64,000 nt of DNA, taken from the NCBI GenBank assembly GCA_947449575.1, contig CANFRV010000016.1, positions 25,530 to 89,529 of the forward strand. Reading direction: 5' to 3'. Origin of the DNA: Flavobacteriales bacterium (GTDB lineage: Bacteria; Bacteroidota; Bacteroidia; Flavobacteriales_D; Crocinitomicaceae). How positions within the stretch are numbered: position 1 is the first letter of the stretch; every line of letters starts with the position of its first letter. The position numbers were made by a program, and so were the translations under genes. The notes beneath the pieces are model-generated. The model ran no database searches, was not told the DNA's origin, and saw only the letters and a program-made list of their open reading frames with translations. Below are positions 8,317-17,482 of the stretch, one piece after another.

Positions 8317-10365
8317 ATGCAAAGATATCAAAGCTACGCACTAGGTAAATGGTTTGATGGTGAAGGAGTTGAAACAAATCTATTCAACGCAATAACTGGA
8401 GAAAAAATTGGTGAAACATCAAGTGTTGGCCTAGATTATCAGGCAATGTTAGAATACGGCCGCAAAACAGGTGGTTATTCTCTGCGAAAAATGACGTTTC
8501 AAGAAAGAGGTAGAATGTTAAAAGCCTTGGCCCTATTCTTAATGGAAAAGAAAAACAGTTATTATGCCGTTAGTTCGTTAACTGGTGCTACAAAGGTGGA
8601 TTCATGGATTGATATTGAAGGTGGAATTGGTAATCTATTTGCAAATGCCTCATTGCGTAGACAATTTCCTGATCTTCCTTATTATGTGGAAGGTGCGGCT
8701 TTACCATTATCAAAAAACGGGACATTTATCGGGCACCACATCTGTGTTCCGAAGGAAGGCGTTGCTGTTCATATAAACGCTTTTAACTTCCCAATTTGGG
8801 GAATGTTAGAGAAAATCGCGGTTAATTTAATGGCGGGGGTTCCGGCAATTGTGAAACCATCAGAATATACTTGCTTCTTAACCGAAGTAATGGTGAGAGA
8901 CATCATCGAATCAAATATACTGCCTGAAGGCGCTCTTCAATTTGTTTGCGGTTTAGGTCGTGGGATTATTGATCATGTTTCCACGCAAGATGTTGTGACT
9001 TTTACAGGAAGTGCTTTTACGGGTAAAAAATTAAAAGGTCTTCCAAATATCTTAGCTGAAAGTGTTCCTTTTAATTTGGAAGCGGATTCATTAAATGCAA
9101 CAATTCTAGGAAAACATGCTGTTCCAGGAACAGAAGAATTTGATTTGTTCATCAAAGAAGTGACGAAAGAAATCACGGTCAAAACAGGTCAAAAATGTAC
9201 GGCAGTAAGAAGAATTCTTGTTCCTGAAGATCTAATAAATGAAGTTGAAAAGGGAATTGCTTCTCGTTTAGCGTCAATAAAAATTGGGGATCCAAACGTG
9301 GAAGGGGTGAGAATGGGTTCATTAGCAACTCAAACGCAAGTACAACGTGTTCGTGAAAATGTAGAAATTTTGTTGAAATCGCAAAAAATCGTTTATGGAA
9401 ACATGGATGAATTTGAAGTGCATGGAGCGGATAAAAATAAAGGGGCCTTCTTCTCACCAATTCTCTTTAGAAATGATGATCCTTTTCATAAAACGGATGT
9501 GCATGAAATTGAAGCGTTTGGACCTGTATCGACCATAATGCCCTATAAAAATTTGGAGGATGCTGTTGAATTAGCGAAGATGGGAAAAGGCTCATTGGTT
9601 TGTTCAATTGTGACGCCTAATGATAAAGAAGGGACTGATTTTGTGGTGGGTGCTGCTTGTATGCATGGTCGAATTTTAGTATTAAATAAGGATTGTGCCA
9701 AAGAAAGTACGGGACATGGTTCTCCAATGCCAATGTTAACACATGGTGGTCCTGGAAGAGCTGGTGGAGGAGAAGAAATGGGTGGAAAAAGAGGTGTTTT
9801 ACATTACATGCAACGAACATCTATTCAAGGACATCCAACTACGATTACGAAAATCACTCAACAATTTCAAGTGGGTGCCGAAATGCCAGAAGCAAATCCT
9901 CATGTTTTTCGTCAACACTTTGAAGAGTTAGTAATTGGGCAAACGGTATACACACATAAACATACAGTGACAGACGCCGATATTGTAAATTTTGCCAACG
10001 TTTCTGGCGATAACTTTTATGCACATATGGATGCTACCTCTTTAGAAGGTACGATATTTGAAAAAAGAGTTGCTCATGGTTATTTCGTATTATCAAAAGC
10101 AGCAGGATTATTTGTTGACCCTAAAAAAGGACCTGTCCTTTTAAATTATGGTCTTGAAGAAGCTCGTTTCACAAAACCTGTGTATCCAGGCGCAACAATC
10201 GGAGTTCGATTTACAGTGAAGGAAAAAATTGATCAAGAAAAACGTTCTGAAGAGGATATTTCAAAAGGAATCGTTAAATTTCTCGTGGACGTTTTTGATG
10301 AAACAGGCGAAACGGTTGCCTTGGCTACAATTCTAACAATGGTCCGAAAACTAGATCAAAATTGA
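8317..10365 (+). CDS. paaZ: PaaZ: bifunctional oxepin-CoA hydrolase / semialdehyde dehydrogenase
   Basis: In aerobic phenylacetate degradation this enzyme opens the ring of oxepin-CoA and oxidises the resulting semialdehyde. At 682 residues it has the full two-domain layout. An aldehyde dehydrogenase domain covers about 1-520, with catalytic Cys294 in TGQKCTAVRR and Glu in FNLEADSLN. A MaoC-type hotdog hydratase domain covers about 535-675, with catalytic Asp565 and His570 in SGDNFYAHMD. Both active sites are intact. None of paaABCDE, paaG, paaJ or paaK is in the window, so it is either unlinked from its pathway, as is common in Bacteroidota, or acts on another CoA-linked aldehyde. Confidence 0.93.
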   Translation: MQRYQSYALGKWFDGEGVETNLFNAITGEKIGETSSVGLDYQAMLEYGRKTGGYSLRKMTFQERGRMLKALALFLMEKKNSYYAVSSLTGATKVDSWIDIEGGIGNLFANASLRRQFPDLPYYVEGAALPLSKNGTFIGHHICVPKEGVAVHINAFNFPIWGMLEKIAVNLMAGVPAIVKPSEYTCFLTEVMVRDIIESNILPEGALQFVCGLGRGIIDHVSTQDVVTFTGSAFTGKKLKGLPNILAESVPFNLEADSLNATILGKHAVPGTEEFDLFIKEVTKEITVKTGQKCTAVRRILVPEDLINEVEKGIASRLASIKIGDPNVEGVRMGSLATQTQVQRVRENVEILLKSQKIVYGNMDEFEVHGADKNKGAFFSPILFRNDDPFHKTDVHEIEAFGPVSTIMPYKNLEDAVELAKMGKGSLVCSIVTPNDKEGTDFVVGAACMHGRILVLNKDCAKESTGHGSPMPMLTHGGPGRAGGGEEMGGKRGVLHYMQRTSIQGHPTTITKITQQFQVGAEMPEANPHVFRQHFEELVIGQTVYTHKHTVTDADIVNFANVSGDNFYAHMDATSLEGTIFEKRVAHGYFVLSKAAGLFVDPKKGPVLLNYGLEEARFTKPVYPGATIGVRFTVKEKIDQEKRSEEDISKGIVKFLVDVFDETGETVALATILTMVRKLDQN

Positions 10366-10397
10366 TTTTAAGCAAGAACTAAAACGCTAACGAGAAG

Positions 10398-11690
10398 ATG
10401 AAGTGTCATTTTATTTTTTTATTAAAACTGATTATAATTGCTGTCGCTCCCATGTGTACAAGTGTGGCGCAAAAACAATCCAAAATTTTGCTAGAACATG
10501 GATTTCTTCATGTAGGAAATGGTCAAATACTTGAAAATGCGCTCATTGGAATTCAAAGCGGGAAAATATCATTGGTGAGAAATTCACTTGCTTTTACCTA
10601 CAATAGAAAGGATTGGGACACCATTATCGACTTGAAAGGTCAACATATTTATCCTGGTTTTGTTGCGCCCAATTCTACCCTTGGTCTCACTGAAATTGAT
10701 GCAGTGAAAGCTACTCTTGATTTTAATGAAGTTGGTACTTTTAATCCCCATATTAGAGCTCAAATAGCTTTCAATGTTGAATCAAACGTTATTTCGACGG
10801 TGCGCACAAATGGTGTATTGATTGCTCAAGCAACTCCCAGAAGTGGAATTATTACCGGTAGTTCTTCAATTATGAAAATGGACGGTTGGAATTGGGAAGA
10901 CGCAACAATTTTAGCAGATGATGGTATACATCTAGAATGGCCTCAGAGCATACAGAGCAGCGGAAATGAAGGATTGACGAGTAAAAAAAGCGAAAACTAC
11001 GAAAAAGAGAAAAGAGAAATTAATCAATTTTTTCAATTGGCGAAGGCTTATTCATCAACCAACGATCATTTAAAAAATGACCTTCGTTTAGAAGCCATGA
11101 AAGGCTGTTTTACAAAAAGTAAACGGGTGTATTTCCATGCGAATGATATACAGCAATTACTTGATATTCTAGATTTCGTAAAAATATTTGAAATAAAATT
11201 TCCTGTAATTGTTGGAGGATATGATAGTTACCTAATTACACAGCAATTAAAAGATGCTAAAATCCCAGTGATGTTACTGCGATTACATAGTCTTCCAGAA
11301 AAAGAAGAAGATCCAATTGACTTACCTTATAAATTACCAGCATTATTACAAACTGGAGGCGTTAAATTTTGTCTCCAAAACGAAGGTGATATGGAAGCTA
11401 TGAATGCTAGAAACATACCTTTTTTAGCAGGAACAGCAAAGTCATATGGATTAACGGAAGAACAAGCGATTCAATCTGTAACCCTAAGTAGCTGTGAAAT
11501 TATGGGGATTTCTAAAGAATATGGTAGCATAGAAGAAGGGAAAAACGCAACACTTTTCGTGTCGGTAGGAAGTGCTTTAGAAATGCTTACAAACAAAGTC
11601 ACATTGGCACTGGTAAATGGGCAATTTATCTCATTAGATAACCATCAGTTAGAACTCTATCGTAAGTATTCTGAAAAATATACTAAGTGA
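10398..11690 (+). CDS. Exported amidohydrolase-like protein lacking the usual metal ligands
   Basis: A 430-residue protein with a signal peptide (cleavage probably near SVAQ, residues 22-25). The fold is that of the imidazolonepropionase-like amidohydrolases: a small beta-sandwich (HVGNGQILENALIGIQSGKI), a barrel, then the returning C-terminal segment GISKEYGSIEEGKNATLFV. The usual PGxxDxHxH metal motif is replaced by YPGFVAPNSTLGL, so the first two His ligands are missing, and no other canonical ligand is obvious. It may be non-catalytic or bind metal differently. It follows paaZ by 32 bases and could be co-transcribed. Similar ligand-poor members occur in Bacteroidota. Confidence 0.8.
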   Translation: MKCHFIFLLKLIIIAVAPMCTSVAQKQSKILLEHGFLHVGNGQILENALIGIQSGKISLVRNSLAFTYNRKDWDTIIDLKGQHIYPGFVAPNSTLGLTEIDAVKATLDFNEVGTFNPHIRAQIAFNVESNVISTVRTNGVLIAQATPRSGIITGSSSIMKMDGWNWEDATILADDGIHLEWPQSIQSSGNEGLTSKKSENYEKEKREINQFFQLAKAYSSTNDHLKNDLRLEAMKGCFTKSKRVYFHANDIQQLLDILDFVKIFEIKFPVIVGGYDSYLITQQLKDAKIPVMLLRLHSLPEKEEDPIDLPYKLPALLQTGGVKFCLQNEGDMEAMNARNIPFLAGTAKSYGLTEEQAIQSVTLSSCEIMGISKEYGSIEEGKNATLFVSVGSALEMLTNKVTLALVNGQFISLDNHQLELYRKYSEKYTK

Positions 11691-11848
11691 GTTATTAGCT
11701 GCTTTTTGAGACTTAATATACCATGATTCTGTCTTAATTTCAAAATATAAAGTTTTATGCTTTTTTGACATTTAAATGACAATAGATAAGCTCAAAAAAA
11801 GTATTTTTACAACCTATTCAAATAATTAAAAATTTAATATTAAAAAAT

Positions 11849-12448
11849 ATGTCATTCGAATTAAAAAGTTTACCATATGCGTACGACGCATTAGAGCCAC
11901 ATATTGATGCTCGAACTATGGAAATTCACCATTCAAAACATCACCAAGCGTATACAACTAATTTAAATGCAGCAATTGCTGGAACTGATTTAGAAGGTAA
12001 GTCTATTGAAGAAATTCTAAAAAATTGTAAAGATAAACCAGCAGTAAGAAATAATGGTGGAGGTTATTGGAATCACGATTTATTTTGGGAAGTAATGTCT
12101 CCAAATGGAGGAGGAAAACCAAGTGGAGCATTGGCGGCTGATATCGATGCTACCTTTGGTTCTTTCGAAGCTTTCAAAGATGAATTTTCAAAAGCTGGAG
12201 TAACTCGTTTTGGTTCAGGTTGGGCTTGGCTATGTGTAAGTGAAGGGAAATTAACAGTATGCTCGACACCAAATCAAGACAACCCAATAATGGGTGAAGG
12301 GTGCAACGGTACTCCAATTTTAGCAATGGATGTTTGGGAGCATGCTTATTATTTACATTATCAAAACAGACGTCCTGATTACATCAACGCATTTTTTAAT
12401 GTCATTAACTGGGAAGTGGTTGCTAAAAAATATGCAGCGGCTAAATAG
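11849..12448 (+). CDS. Superoxide dismutase, Fe/Mn family
   Basis: Converts superoxide to hydrogen peroxide and oxygen in the cytoplasm. The 199-residue length and all metal ligands fit: His27 in [12 protein letters not shown], His in [11 protein letters not shown], and Asp/His in [19 protein letters not shown]. There is no signal peptide. The residues flanking the site do not let me decide firmly between Fe and Mn, so the symbol sodA or sodB is left open. The gene stands alone and ends at a strong hairpin terminator. Confidence 0.96.
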   Translation: MSFELKSLPYAYDALEPHIDARTMEIHHSKHHQAYTTNLNAAIAGTDLEGKSIEEILKNCKDKPAVRNNGGGYWNHDLFWEVMSPNGGGKPSGALAADIDATFGSFEAFKDEFSKAGVTRFGSGWAWLCVSEGKLTVCSTPNQDNPIMGEGCNGTPILAMDVWEHAYYLHYQNRRPDYINAFFNVINWEVVAKKYAAAK

Positions 12449-12464
12449 TAGCAAAATAGTATAT

Positions 12465-12500
12465 AAAAAAAACTACCTCACACTGGGGTAGTTTTTTTTT
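12465..12500 (+). terminator. Intrinsic terminator after superoxide dismutase, probably bidirectional
   Basis: AACTACC (12471-12477) pairs with GGTAGTT (12487-12493), extended by flanking A and T runs on each side. The A-tract before and T-tract after let it work for the convergent nfu gene too. Confidence 0.85.
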
Positions 12501-12553
12501 GGTCGTTGTAACCAAATTATGTATACGTTATAAGAAAATAATAGTTAGAAAAA

Positions 12554-12814
12554 TTACACCAAAGAAGGTAAATTGATAGCCTCAACTGAAACAATTTCTG
12601 GAGCAATTTTCTTTACAGCTTCCTCCACGCCAGATTTTAAGGTCATTAAACTCATTGAACAATCACTGCAAGCTCCCATTAATTTCACCTTTAAAACTCC
12701 TGTGTCAGTAATTTCAACGAATTGAATATCACCACCATCTGCTTCAAAAAATGGACGTAATTCTAACAAAACAACATTGACTTTTGCTTCTAATTCGGCT
12801 TTATTCAATATCAT
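12554..12814 (-). CDS. NifU-like (Nfu) iron-sulfur cluster carrier
   Basis: A single Nfu domain of 86 residues that carries or delivers Fe-S clusters. It shows FFEADGGDIQFVE and the cluster-binding GACSDCS motif (Cys49 and Cys52 from this start), then LKSGVEEAVKKIAPEI. I use the ATG at 12814; a TTG two codons further upstream is possible. The mrp gene ends 7 bases before it, so the two Fe-S factors form an operon. It lacks the degenerate A-type domain of E. coli NfuA, as is usual for the short Bacteroidota form. Confidence 0.92.
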   Translation of the reverse strand: MILNKAELEAKVNVVLLELRPFFEADGGDIQFVEITDTGVLKVKLMGACSDCSMSLMTLKSGVEEAVKKIAPEIVSVEAINLPSLV

Positions 12815-12821
12815 ACTCAAT

Positions 12822-13901
12822 TTATTTATTAGATGTAACTTGTTTTACATTTTTCACTTGCTCCACAAATGTAAGCACTAATTCGTCAAAAGCGATGGAT
12901 GAAGGCGTATTTTCTTGAAAAACGGCTGGTCTACCTGCATCTCCTGCTTCTCGAACACTTTGAACCAATGGGATATGTCCTAAAAAGGGAACTTGCATCG
13001 TTTCTGCTAAATCCTTCGCTCCATCTCGACCGAACAAATAATATTTATTTTCAGGCAACTCAGCTGGAGTAAACCAAGCCATATTTTCAACAATCCCAAC
13101 AATTGGAACATTGATTGTATCCATTTGGAACATATTTACTCCCCTTCTAGCATCTGCTAAAGCAACTTCCTGCGGTGTACTAACAATTACAACGCCATCA
13201 AGAGGAACTAATCCAACTAATGAAAGATGAATATCCCCGGTTCCTGGAGGAAGATCAATTAACAAGTAATCCAATTCACCCCAATGTGCATCAGTAAACA
13301 TTTGCGACATCGCTTTTGAAGCCATAGGACCTCTCCAGACCACAGCATTATCCTGCTCTGTAAAAAAACCAATAGACAATATCTTAACTCCATAACTTTC
13401 GACTGGGTTAATCTTCGAAATTCCTTCGACATCAATCATGGATGGCCTTTCTCTCACCACATCAAACATGGTAGGCATCGAAGGTCCATAAATATCCGCA
13501 TCAATTACACCAACCGTAAACCCTTGTTTAGCAAGTCCTCCAGCAATATTTGCAGTAATTGTAGATTTACCAACCCCTCCCTTTCCTGAAGCAATTGCAA
13601 TTATATTTTTTACGTCAGGAAGAATTTTACGATGTGTCTTTTTTGCGTCCTCAGGTAATCCCTTTATGGTCGATATCACTTCGATGTCTTTCCCAAAAAC
13701 TCTTTTTAGATTAAAGTCGATTGCCTCTTGCATTCTCTTTTTTGCATGTAAGGCAGTATTATAAATACTTACGGTCACTTCAATACGGTCGCCCTCAATC
13801 CCTAAATGTTCTACCAAATTCAGTGATAAAATGTCTTTTTTTAAGTCTGGTTCGATGATCGTTCCTAGCACTTCTAATATATTTCCGCGATTTATTTCCA
13901 T
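12822..13901 (-). CDS. Mrp/ApbC-family P-loop ATPase (iron-sulfur cluster carrier)
   Basis: A 359-residue Mrp/NBP35 family protein thought to load Fe-S clusters onto apoproteins. The N-terminal MIP18/DUF59 domain covers about 1-85. The deviant Walker A GKGGVGKST sits at 106-114, with downstream VIDADIYGPSMP and LIDLPPGTGDIHL. The CPxC motif that many bacterial ApbC proteins use to bridge a cluster is absent: the equivalent place reads NMAWFTPAELPENKYYLFG, which seems normal in this phylum. It is the first gene of a pair with nfu. Confidence 0.93.
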   Translation of the reverse strand: MEINRGNILEVLGTIIEPDLKKDILSLNLVEHLGIEGDRIEVTVSIYNTALHAKKRMQEAIDFNLKRVFGKDIEVISTIKGLPEDAKKTHRKILPDVKNIIAIASGKGGVGKSTITANIAGGLAKQGFTVGVIDADIYGPSMPTMFDVVRERPSMIDVEGISKINPVESYGVKILSIGFFTEQDNAVVWRGPMASKAMSQMFTDAHWGELDYLLIDLPPGTGDIHLSLVGLVPLDGVVIVSTPQEVALADARRGVNMFQMDTINVPIVGIVENMAWFTPAELPENKYYLFGRDGAKDLAETMQVPFLGHIPLVQSVREAGDAGRPAVFQENTPSSIAFDELVLTFVEQVKNVKQVTSNK

Positions 13902-13920
13902 AATCTATATCTCTAAAGTA

Positions 13921-13928
13921 CAAAGGTA
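13921..13928 (-). promoter_or_regulatory. -7 promoter element upstream of the mrp gene
   Basis: TACCTTTG on the minus strand, an exact TAnnTTTG match 19 bases before the mrp ATG. Confidence 0.5.
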
Positions 13929-14007
13929 CCTAGAATGATTCTAAATTAAAAGATAAATAAGAGAAGAAGAAAAACGAATGATAACAAATTTATGATACTA
14001 CATTACC

Positions 14008-14961
14008 CTATTCTTTCACTTTTTGACGAATAACTTGCAAAATTTCCATCGTTGAGCTATCGTAAACATAAATCAATAAATGCATGATTTCTGCATTAAA
14101 TTGTGCGGGTAATTTATAACTATAATTCAAGTAATATTTATCGCCTGCTATTACCGCACCATTTTTGTCGACTTTCATCAATTCAGTTAATTTTCTACCC
14201 ATTGGCAAACCATCAATGCAACCTCTCATAATATCTCGGTGCACATAATTTAAATCTTCCGCTCCTAAAGGGAATTTTTGCGGGGAAATCAAAGAATCTT
14301 CCATCAAATAAACCACTTGAAATAAGTCAGCTGATGGTGTTGATGTGAGATCCACCTCCGTATGTAAAATCATTCCTCTAGTTTCCGGAAAATAATTAGT
14401 TTTAGATTGAAGATTGACTTTCAATACATTCGCATTTAATATATTATTACTGTTGGTAGCCCAATCCGTTGAAGGATTAAACATATGTCCAGCAATCGTT
14501 TTTCTATTTGTTGTACCGGCAGGATTCGAACTAAAATTAGCATCAATAGCAGCCAAATCAACCGCGATTTGAAGTCCAGTTGGATTTGTGAAATTCTGAG
14601 TATATGGCGCAAAATCAAAATCTTGTTGAGTTCCACTCGTTCCCCCTGATGGACTTGCATGTATCCCCGCAATAAAAACTCTACCCGGGTGCAAAGCCTC
14701 AAAATCTTCAGCAAGGGTGGTTGCTGCGGGACAATAAATACATCTATGGCCAGTAAAATCCTCAATTAAAACATTTACAAGTGTGTTTGTATTTTCTGAA
14801 AATGTGGGCCATTTGGTATTTTTATATTCCACCAAATCCATTCCATACAGCAAAGTCGTATCAATATCGATAAATTGCTTTGGATAAGGATTACTGACTT
14901 TATCGCACGATTGAAAGAATAGCGCTGAAATTGCAATTATTCCAAAAAAAATCTTTTTCAT
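14008..14961 (-). CDS. Omp28-family lipoprotein with CxxC motif
   Basis: Member of the Omp28-related family of Bacteroidota. I start it at the ATG at 14961, which gives MKKIFFGIIAISALFFQSC, a clean lipoprotein signal with Cys19. The longer open frame upstream overlaps the preceding gene and would bury the signal. A thioredoxin-like region follows with EDFTGHRCIYCPAATT (Cys74/Cys77), then a beta-rich C-terminal domain with a GCIDGLP segment. The CxxC pair suggests redox activity or disulfide bonding at the cell surface, but no enzyme activity is established from sequence. It is the last gene of the TlpA/DUF6029/Omp28 trio, 17 bases after its neighbour. Confidence 0.85.
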   Translation of the reverse strand: MKKIFFGIIAISALFFQSCDKVSNPYPKQFIDIDTTLLYGMDLVEYKNTKWPTFSENTNTLVNVLIEDFTGHRCIYCPAATTLAEDFEALHPGRVFIAGIHASPSGGTSGTQQDFDFAPYTQNFTNPTGLQIAVDLAAIDANFSSNPAGTTNRKTIAGHMFNPSTDWATNSNNILNANVLKVNLQSKTNYFPETRGMILHTEVDLTSTPSADLFQVVYLMEDSLISPQKFPLGAEDLNYVHRDIMRGCIDGLPMGRKLTELMKVDKNGAVIAGDKYYLNYSYKLPAQFNAEIMHLLIYVYDSSTMEILQVIRQKVKE

Positions 14962-14978
14962 ACTTCTTATAATTAATA

Positions 14979-16646
14979 TTAGAAACTTTGCGTAAATGAC
15001 AATGTCAAACCATTCATAGCAGGCACAGCTCTGCAAACACCTCCTACACAGAATAATCCTGCCCTTTGTCTACCAACGGATAAGGTAAATCGAGTAGACT
15101 CATGCACATAACCCACAGTACCAATAACATAATGGATTCTTAGTTCGTCAATAGGATTCCCATAATTATATTGATCCATGAAACCAACAAACCAATTAGA
15201 TTTATAATTGTATTCAAGAACAACAGTAGCCCAATCACCTTTATCTCTTCCTTTTCCCTTGTTAGTAATCAATTCTTGAACTTCCATTCTAAGGGAGTGA
15301 CTTTTATTGATTTTGTATCCCATTTCTATAACGCCAATATGCGAAGTGATCACTCCAGTTGCGTTTTCCGTAATTGTACTGTAGTCATTATTCATTTTAA
15401 TATCAAAATAATTTAAAATCATATTAAATGACTTACTGAATTTTTTAGAAATATTAAAATTAATATCCTGCCAAAACAACGTGGAACTCATGTCAAAAGG
15501 TGTGCAAGAATACATTATTCCTGTCGAATCAAGTGGATTAAATCCTGTTGTCACTTGCCTTGGTTTGTAAGCAGTAGAAAAATTTCCATTTAAAGTAGTT
15601 CCATATTTACCCCCTAATTTCGACCCTTTCTTAATGGTGTAAATAACCTCTGTTTGATACGCAATTTCACCATTCAACTGAGTTGCATAAGGATAAAGAG
15701 AAGCGACCAAATTGTAGGTATGTGTTTTATTCATTGAAGGCAGGTAATTAATCAAATCCACCTGCAATTTTTGATCTCTGTTGGAACGATAACTCATATT
15801 ATCAACCGATTTACCAGAAACAGAAATTCCGAATCCTGTTTTAGAATAACCAATGTTGAATAGAGCCGCATGACCTTTATTAAAAATAAATTTATTATCT
15901 AAAGAAGGGTCATTTTCTTTGATTGAATATTCTGCATCAACTACTAATTTGCCATACCTCATTTTCAGACGACCGCCATAGCTGCCCACGTTTTCAGGAA
16001 GAATTAAATTATCTTTATCATCTTTTTGATATTTACTAACAAAAGATCCCCCAAAAGTAAGATCAAATTTCTTTTCTTTCATGCATTTGAAAGCTTCATT
16101 GAAATGAATTTCTCCATCAATTCCTCTAACAATGCCAGAAGTTACAACCACTTGTCCATTGGTAAAAGCTTCCCGTTGTCGACCATATACCGATTTAATT
16201 ATCACGCCAGGAACAGGACGTAAAATTAAACGCATTCCATCCATTGCGTTATCATATCCTAAAGCTCTATTTTCATAGGCTCTAAACAAAGATCCTTGAC
16301 CAAATTGTTCGTAAAAATTTCCAATTGTCACATCTACCAAATTATTTACATACCCAATATATCGCATGCCGATTCCAGTGCCACTAAAAACAGTAGGATA
16401 ACCATTAATATGCGGAGAATAGGATTCAAATCTACCCCCAGCTTTAAATCCCTTGTTGGTATAAAAAGCATTCATATATGTGTTCATTAATGCTTTTTCT
16501 GGAGGTAATTCAGCGCCAATCAATGAATCAGCTCGTAAATATTGGAACGTACTTTCAATATTTCCTGTCAATGAACCTTCATTATTCTGCGAGAAAACAA
16601 CAAAGGAGATTGAAAAAATACACAATGAAATAATTTTTTTATACAT
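14979..16646 (-). CDS. DUF6029-family outer-membrane beta-barrel protein
   Basis: A 555-residue protein with a signal peptide (1-19, ending VVFSQ). The remainder is amphipathic strands with regular aromatic residues and a C-terminal Phe (LTLSFTQSF), as in outer-membrane barrels. The N-terminal part with GNFYEQFGQGSLFRAYENRALGYDNAMDG (quoted in halves: GNFYEQFGQGSLFRAYE and NRALGYDNAMDG) is the hallmark I associate with DUF6029. It sits between a thioredoxin-like gene (19 bases upstream) and an Omp28 gene (17 bases downstream), so the three make one transcript. The function of DUF6029 is unknown; a channel or anchor for the two CxxC proteins is speculative. Confidence 0.78.
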   Translation of the reverse strand: MYKKIISLCIFSISFVVFSQNNEGSLTGNIESTFQYLRADSLIGAELPPEKALMNTYMNAFYTNKGFKAGGRFESYSPHINGYPTVFSGTGIGMRYIGYVNNLVDVTIGNFYEQFGQGSLFRAYENRALGYDNAMDGMRLILRPVPGVIIKSVYGRQREAFTNGQVVVTSGIVRGIDGEIHFNEAFKCMKEKKFDLTFGGSFVSKYQKDDKDNLILPENVGSYGGRLKMRYGKLVVDAEYSIKENDPSLDNKFIFNKGHAALFNIGYSKTGFGISVSGKSVDNMSYRSNRDQKLQVDLINYLPSMNKTHTYNLVASLYPYATQLNGEIAYQTEVIYTIKKGSKLGGKYGTTLNGNFSTAYKPRQVTTGFNPLDSTGIMYSCTPFDMSSTLFWQDINFNISKKFSKSFNMILNYFDIKMNNDYSTITENATGVITSHIGVIEMGYKINKSHSLRMEVQELITNKGKGRDKGDWATVVLEYNYKSNWFVGFMDQYNYGNPIDELRIHYVIGTVGYVHESTRFTLSVGRQRAGLFCVGGVCRAVPAMNGLTLSFTQSF

Positions 16647-16665
16647 ACCTATATTTTAACGTTAT

Positions 16666-17184
16666 TTAATTCGTTTTCTTAGCAACTTTTAGCAACTCTT
16701 CATATAATTTATCTTCATCTCCTGGAGCGTAATTATTATGCGAATACACAATAGTTCCATCCGTATCAACTAAAAAAGTATGAGGAACGTTATTTACTCC
16801 CATTGCTCTTTTAAAATCTCCATTTGGATCCATTAGCACAAGATATTCCCAGCTTTTTCCATCTACATAAACTGGAACTCCACTCGCTGTTTTCATATCA
16901 TCAATCGATACAGCAACCAAATTTACTCCTGTTTCTGCCTGCCAATCTATATATAAATCATGAATTGTATTTAATTCTCGTTTACAAGGAGAACACCAAG
17001 TCGCCCAAAAACTAAAAATTACAGGACCTTTAAAACCTAATTCTGCCGTATTGACGGATTTCCCATCCATGGTCTTTAATTGAACGGCAGGGATTTTTTT
17101 TCCTTCATCCACTTTATGTTCCTCTTGAGAGAAAGAAGAAATGGTAAGCACTAAACTCAAAAATAATACTACTGTTTTTTTCAT
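16666..17184 (-). CDS. Exported TlpA/ResA-like thioredoxin-fold protein
   Basis: A 172-residue periplasmic thiol-disulfide oxidoreductase of the TlpA/ResA/AhpC-TSA type. It has a cleavable signal peptide ending SSFSQ (residue 20), then the thioredoxin fold with FWATWCSPCKRELN (active-site Cys64 and Cys67) and the cis-proline segment NNVPHTFLVD. It is the promoter-proximal gene of a trio with a DUF6029 barrel and an Omp28 lipoprotein. That suggests it keeps a Cys-containing partner, perhaps the Omp28 CxxC, in the right redox state. Confidence 0.92.
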   Translation of the reverse strand: MKKTVVLFLSLVLTISSFSQEEHKVDEGKKIPAVQLKTMDGKSVNTAELGFKGPVIFSFWATWCSPCKRELNTIHDLYIDWQAETGVNLVAVSIDDMKTASGVPVYVDGKSWEYLVLMDPNGDFKRAMGVNNVPHTFLVDTDGTIVYSHNNYAPGDEDKLYEELLKVAKKTN

Positions 17185-17238
17185 AATTTCCTATTTTATA
17201 AATTGCGATTTTCACTCGTTCAAAATCCTTGCCTGAGT

Positions 17239-17246
17239 CAAAGATA
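17239..17246 (-). promoter_or_regulatory. -7 promoter element for the TlpA/DUF6029/Omp28 operon
   Basis: TATCTTTG on the minus strand, an exact TAnnTTTG match about 55 bases before the TlpA-like start. No clear -33 TTG. Confidence 0.45.
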
Positions 17247-17419
17247 AAATAAAATTCATTGTTATATCACGTTATAATAGAATATACTATTGTAATCCTA
17301 ACATGCTTCTTCCTTCGTTTTATTAATATATAATAATGTAAATCAAATATTTAACTAATAAACAAAGCATTTAATTATTGAATTACAGATAATTATACAA
17401 TCTACTAATCTTTATGAAA

Positions 17420-17454
17420 TTTGTTTTTTTAAACAGAAAATTATACTATATTTG
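17420..17454 (+). promoter_or_regulatory. Bacteroidota-type promoter of the T9SS cargo gene
   Basis: TTTG (17420-17423), a 23-base spacer and TATATTTG (17447-17454) fit the -33/-7 pattern of this phylum and end 28 bases before the ATG. The rest of the 298-base divergent gap (17185-17482) is AT-rich with no other gene-like signal. Confidence 0.65.
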
Positions 17455-17482
17455 TTTTGCATATTATTATACACATCCATAA

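Noticed and set aside
9179..9923. Several open frames of 60-93 codons in other frames inside paaZ
   Set aside because: The paaZ frame is intact over its full length with both active sites, so these are shadows.
14961..15036. Longer N-terminus for the Omp28 protein starting at 15036
   Set aside because: It would overlap the DUF6029 gene and hide a perfect lipoprotein signal starting at 14961.
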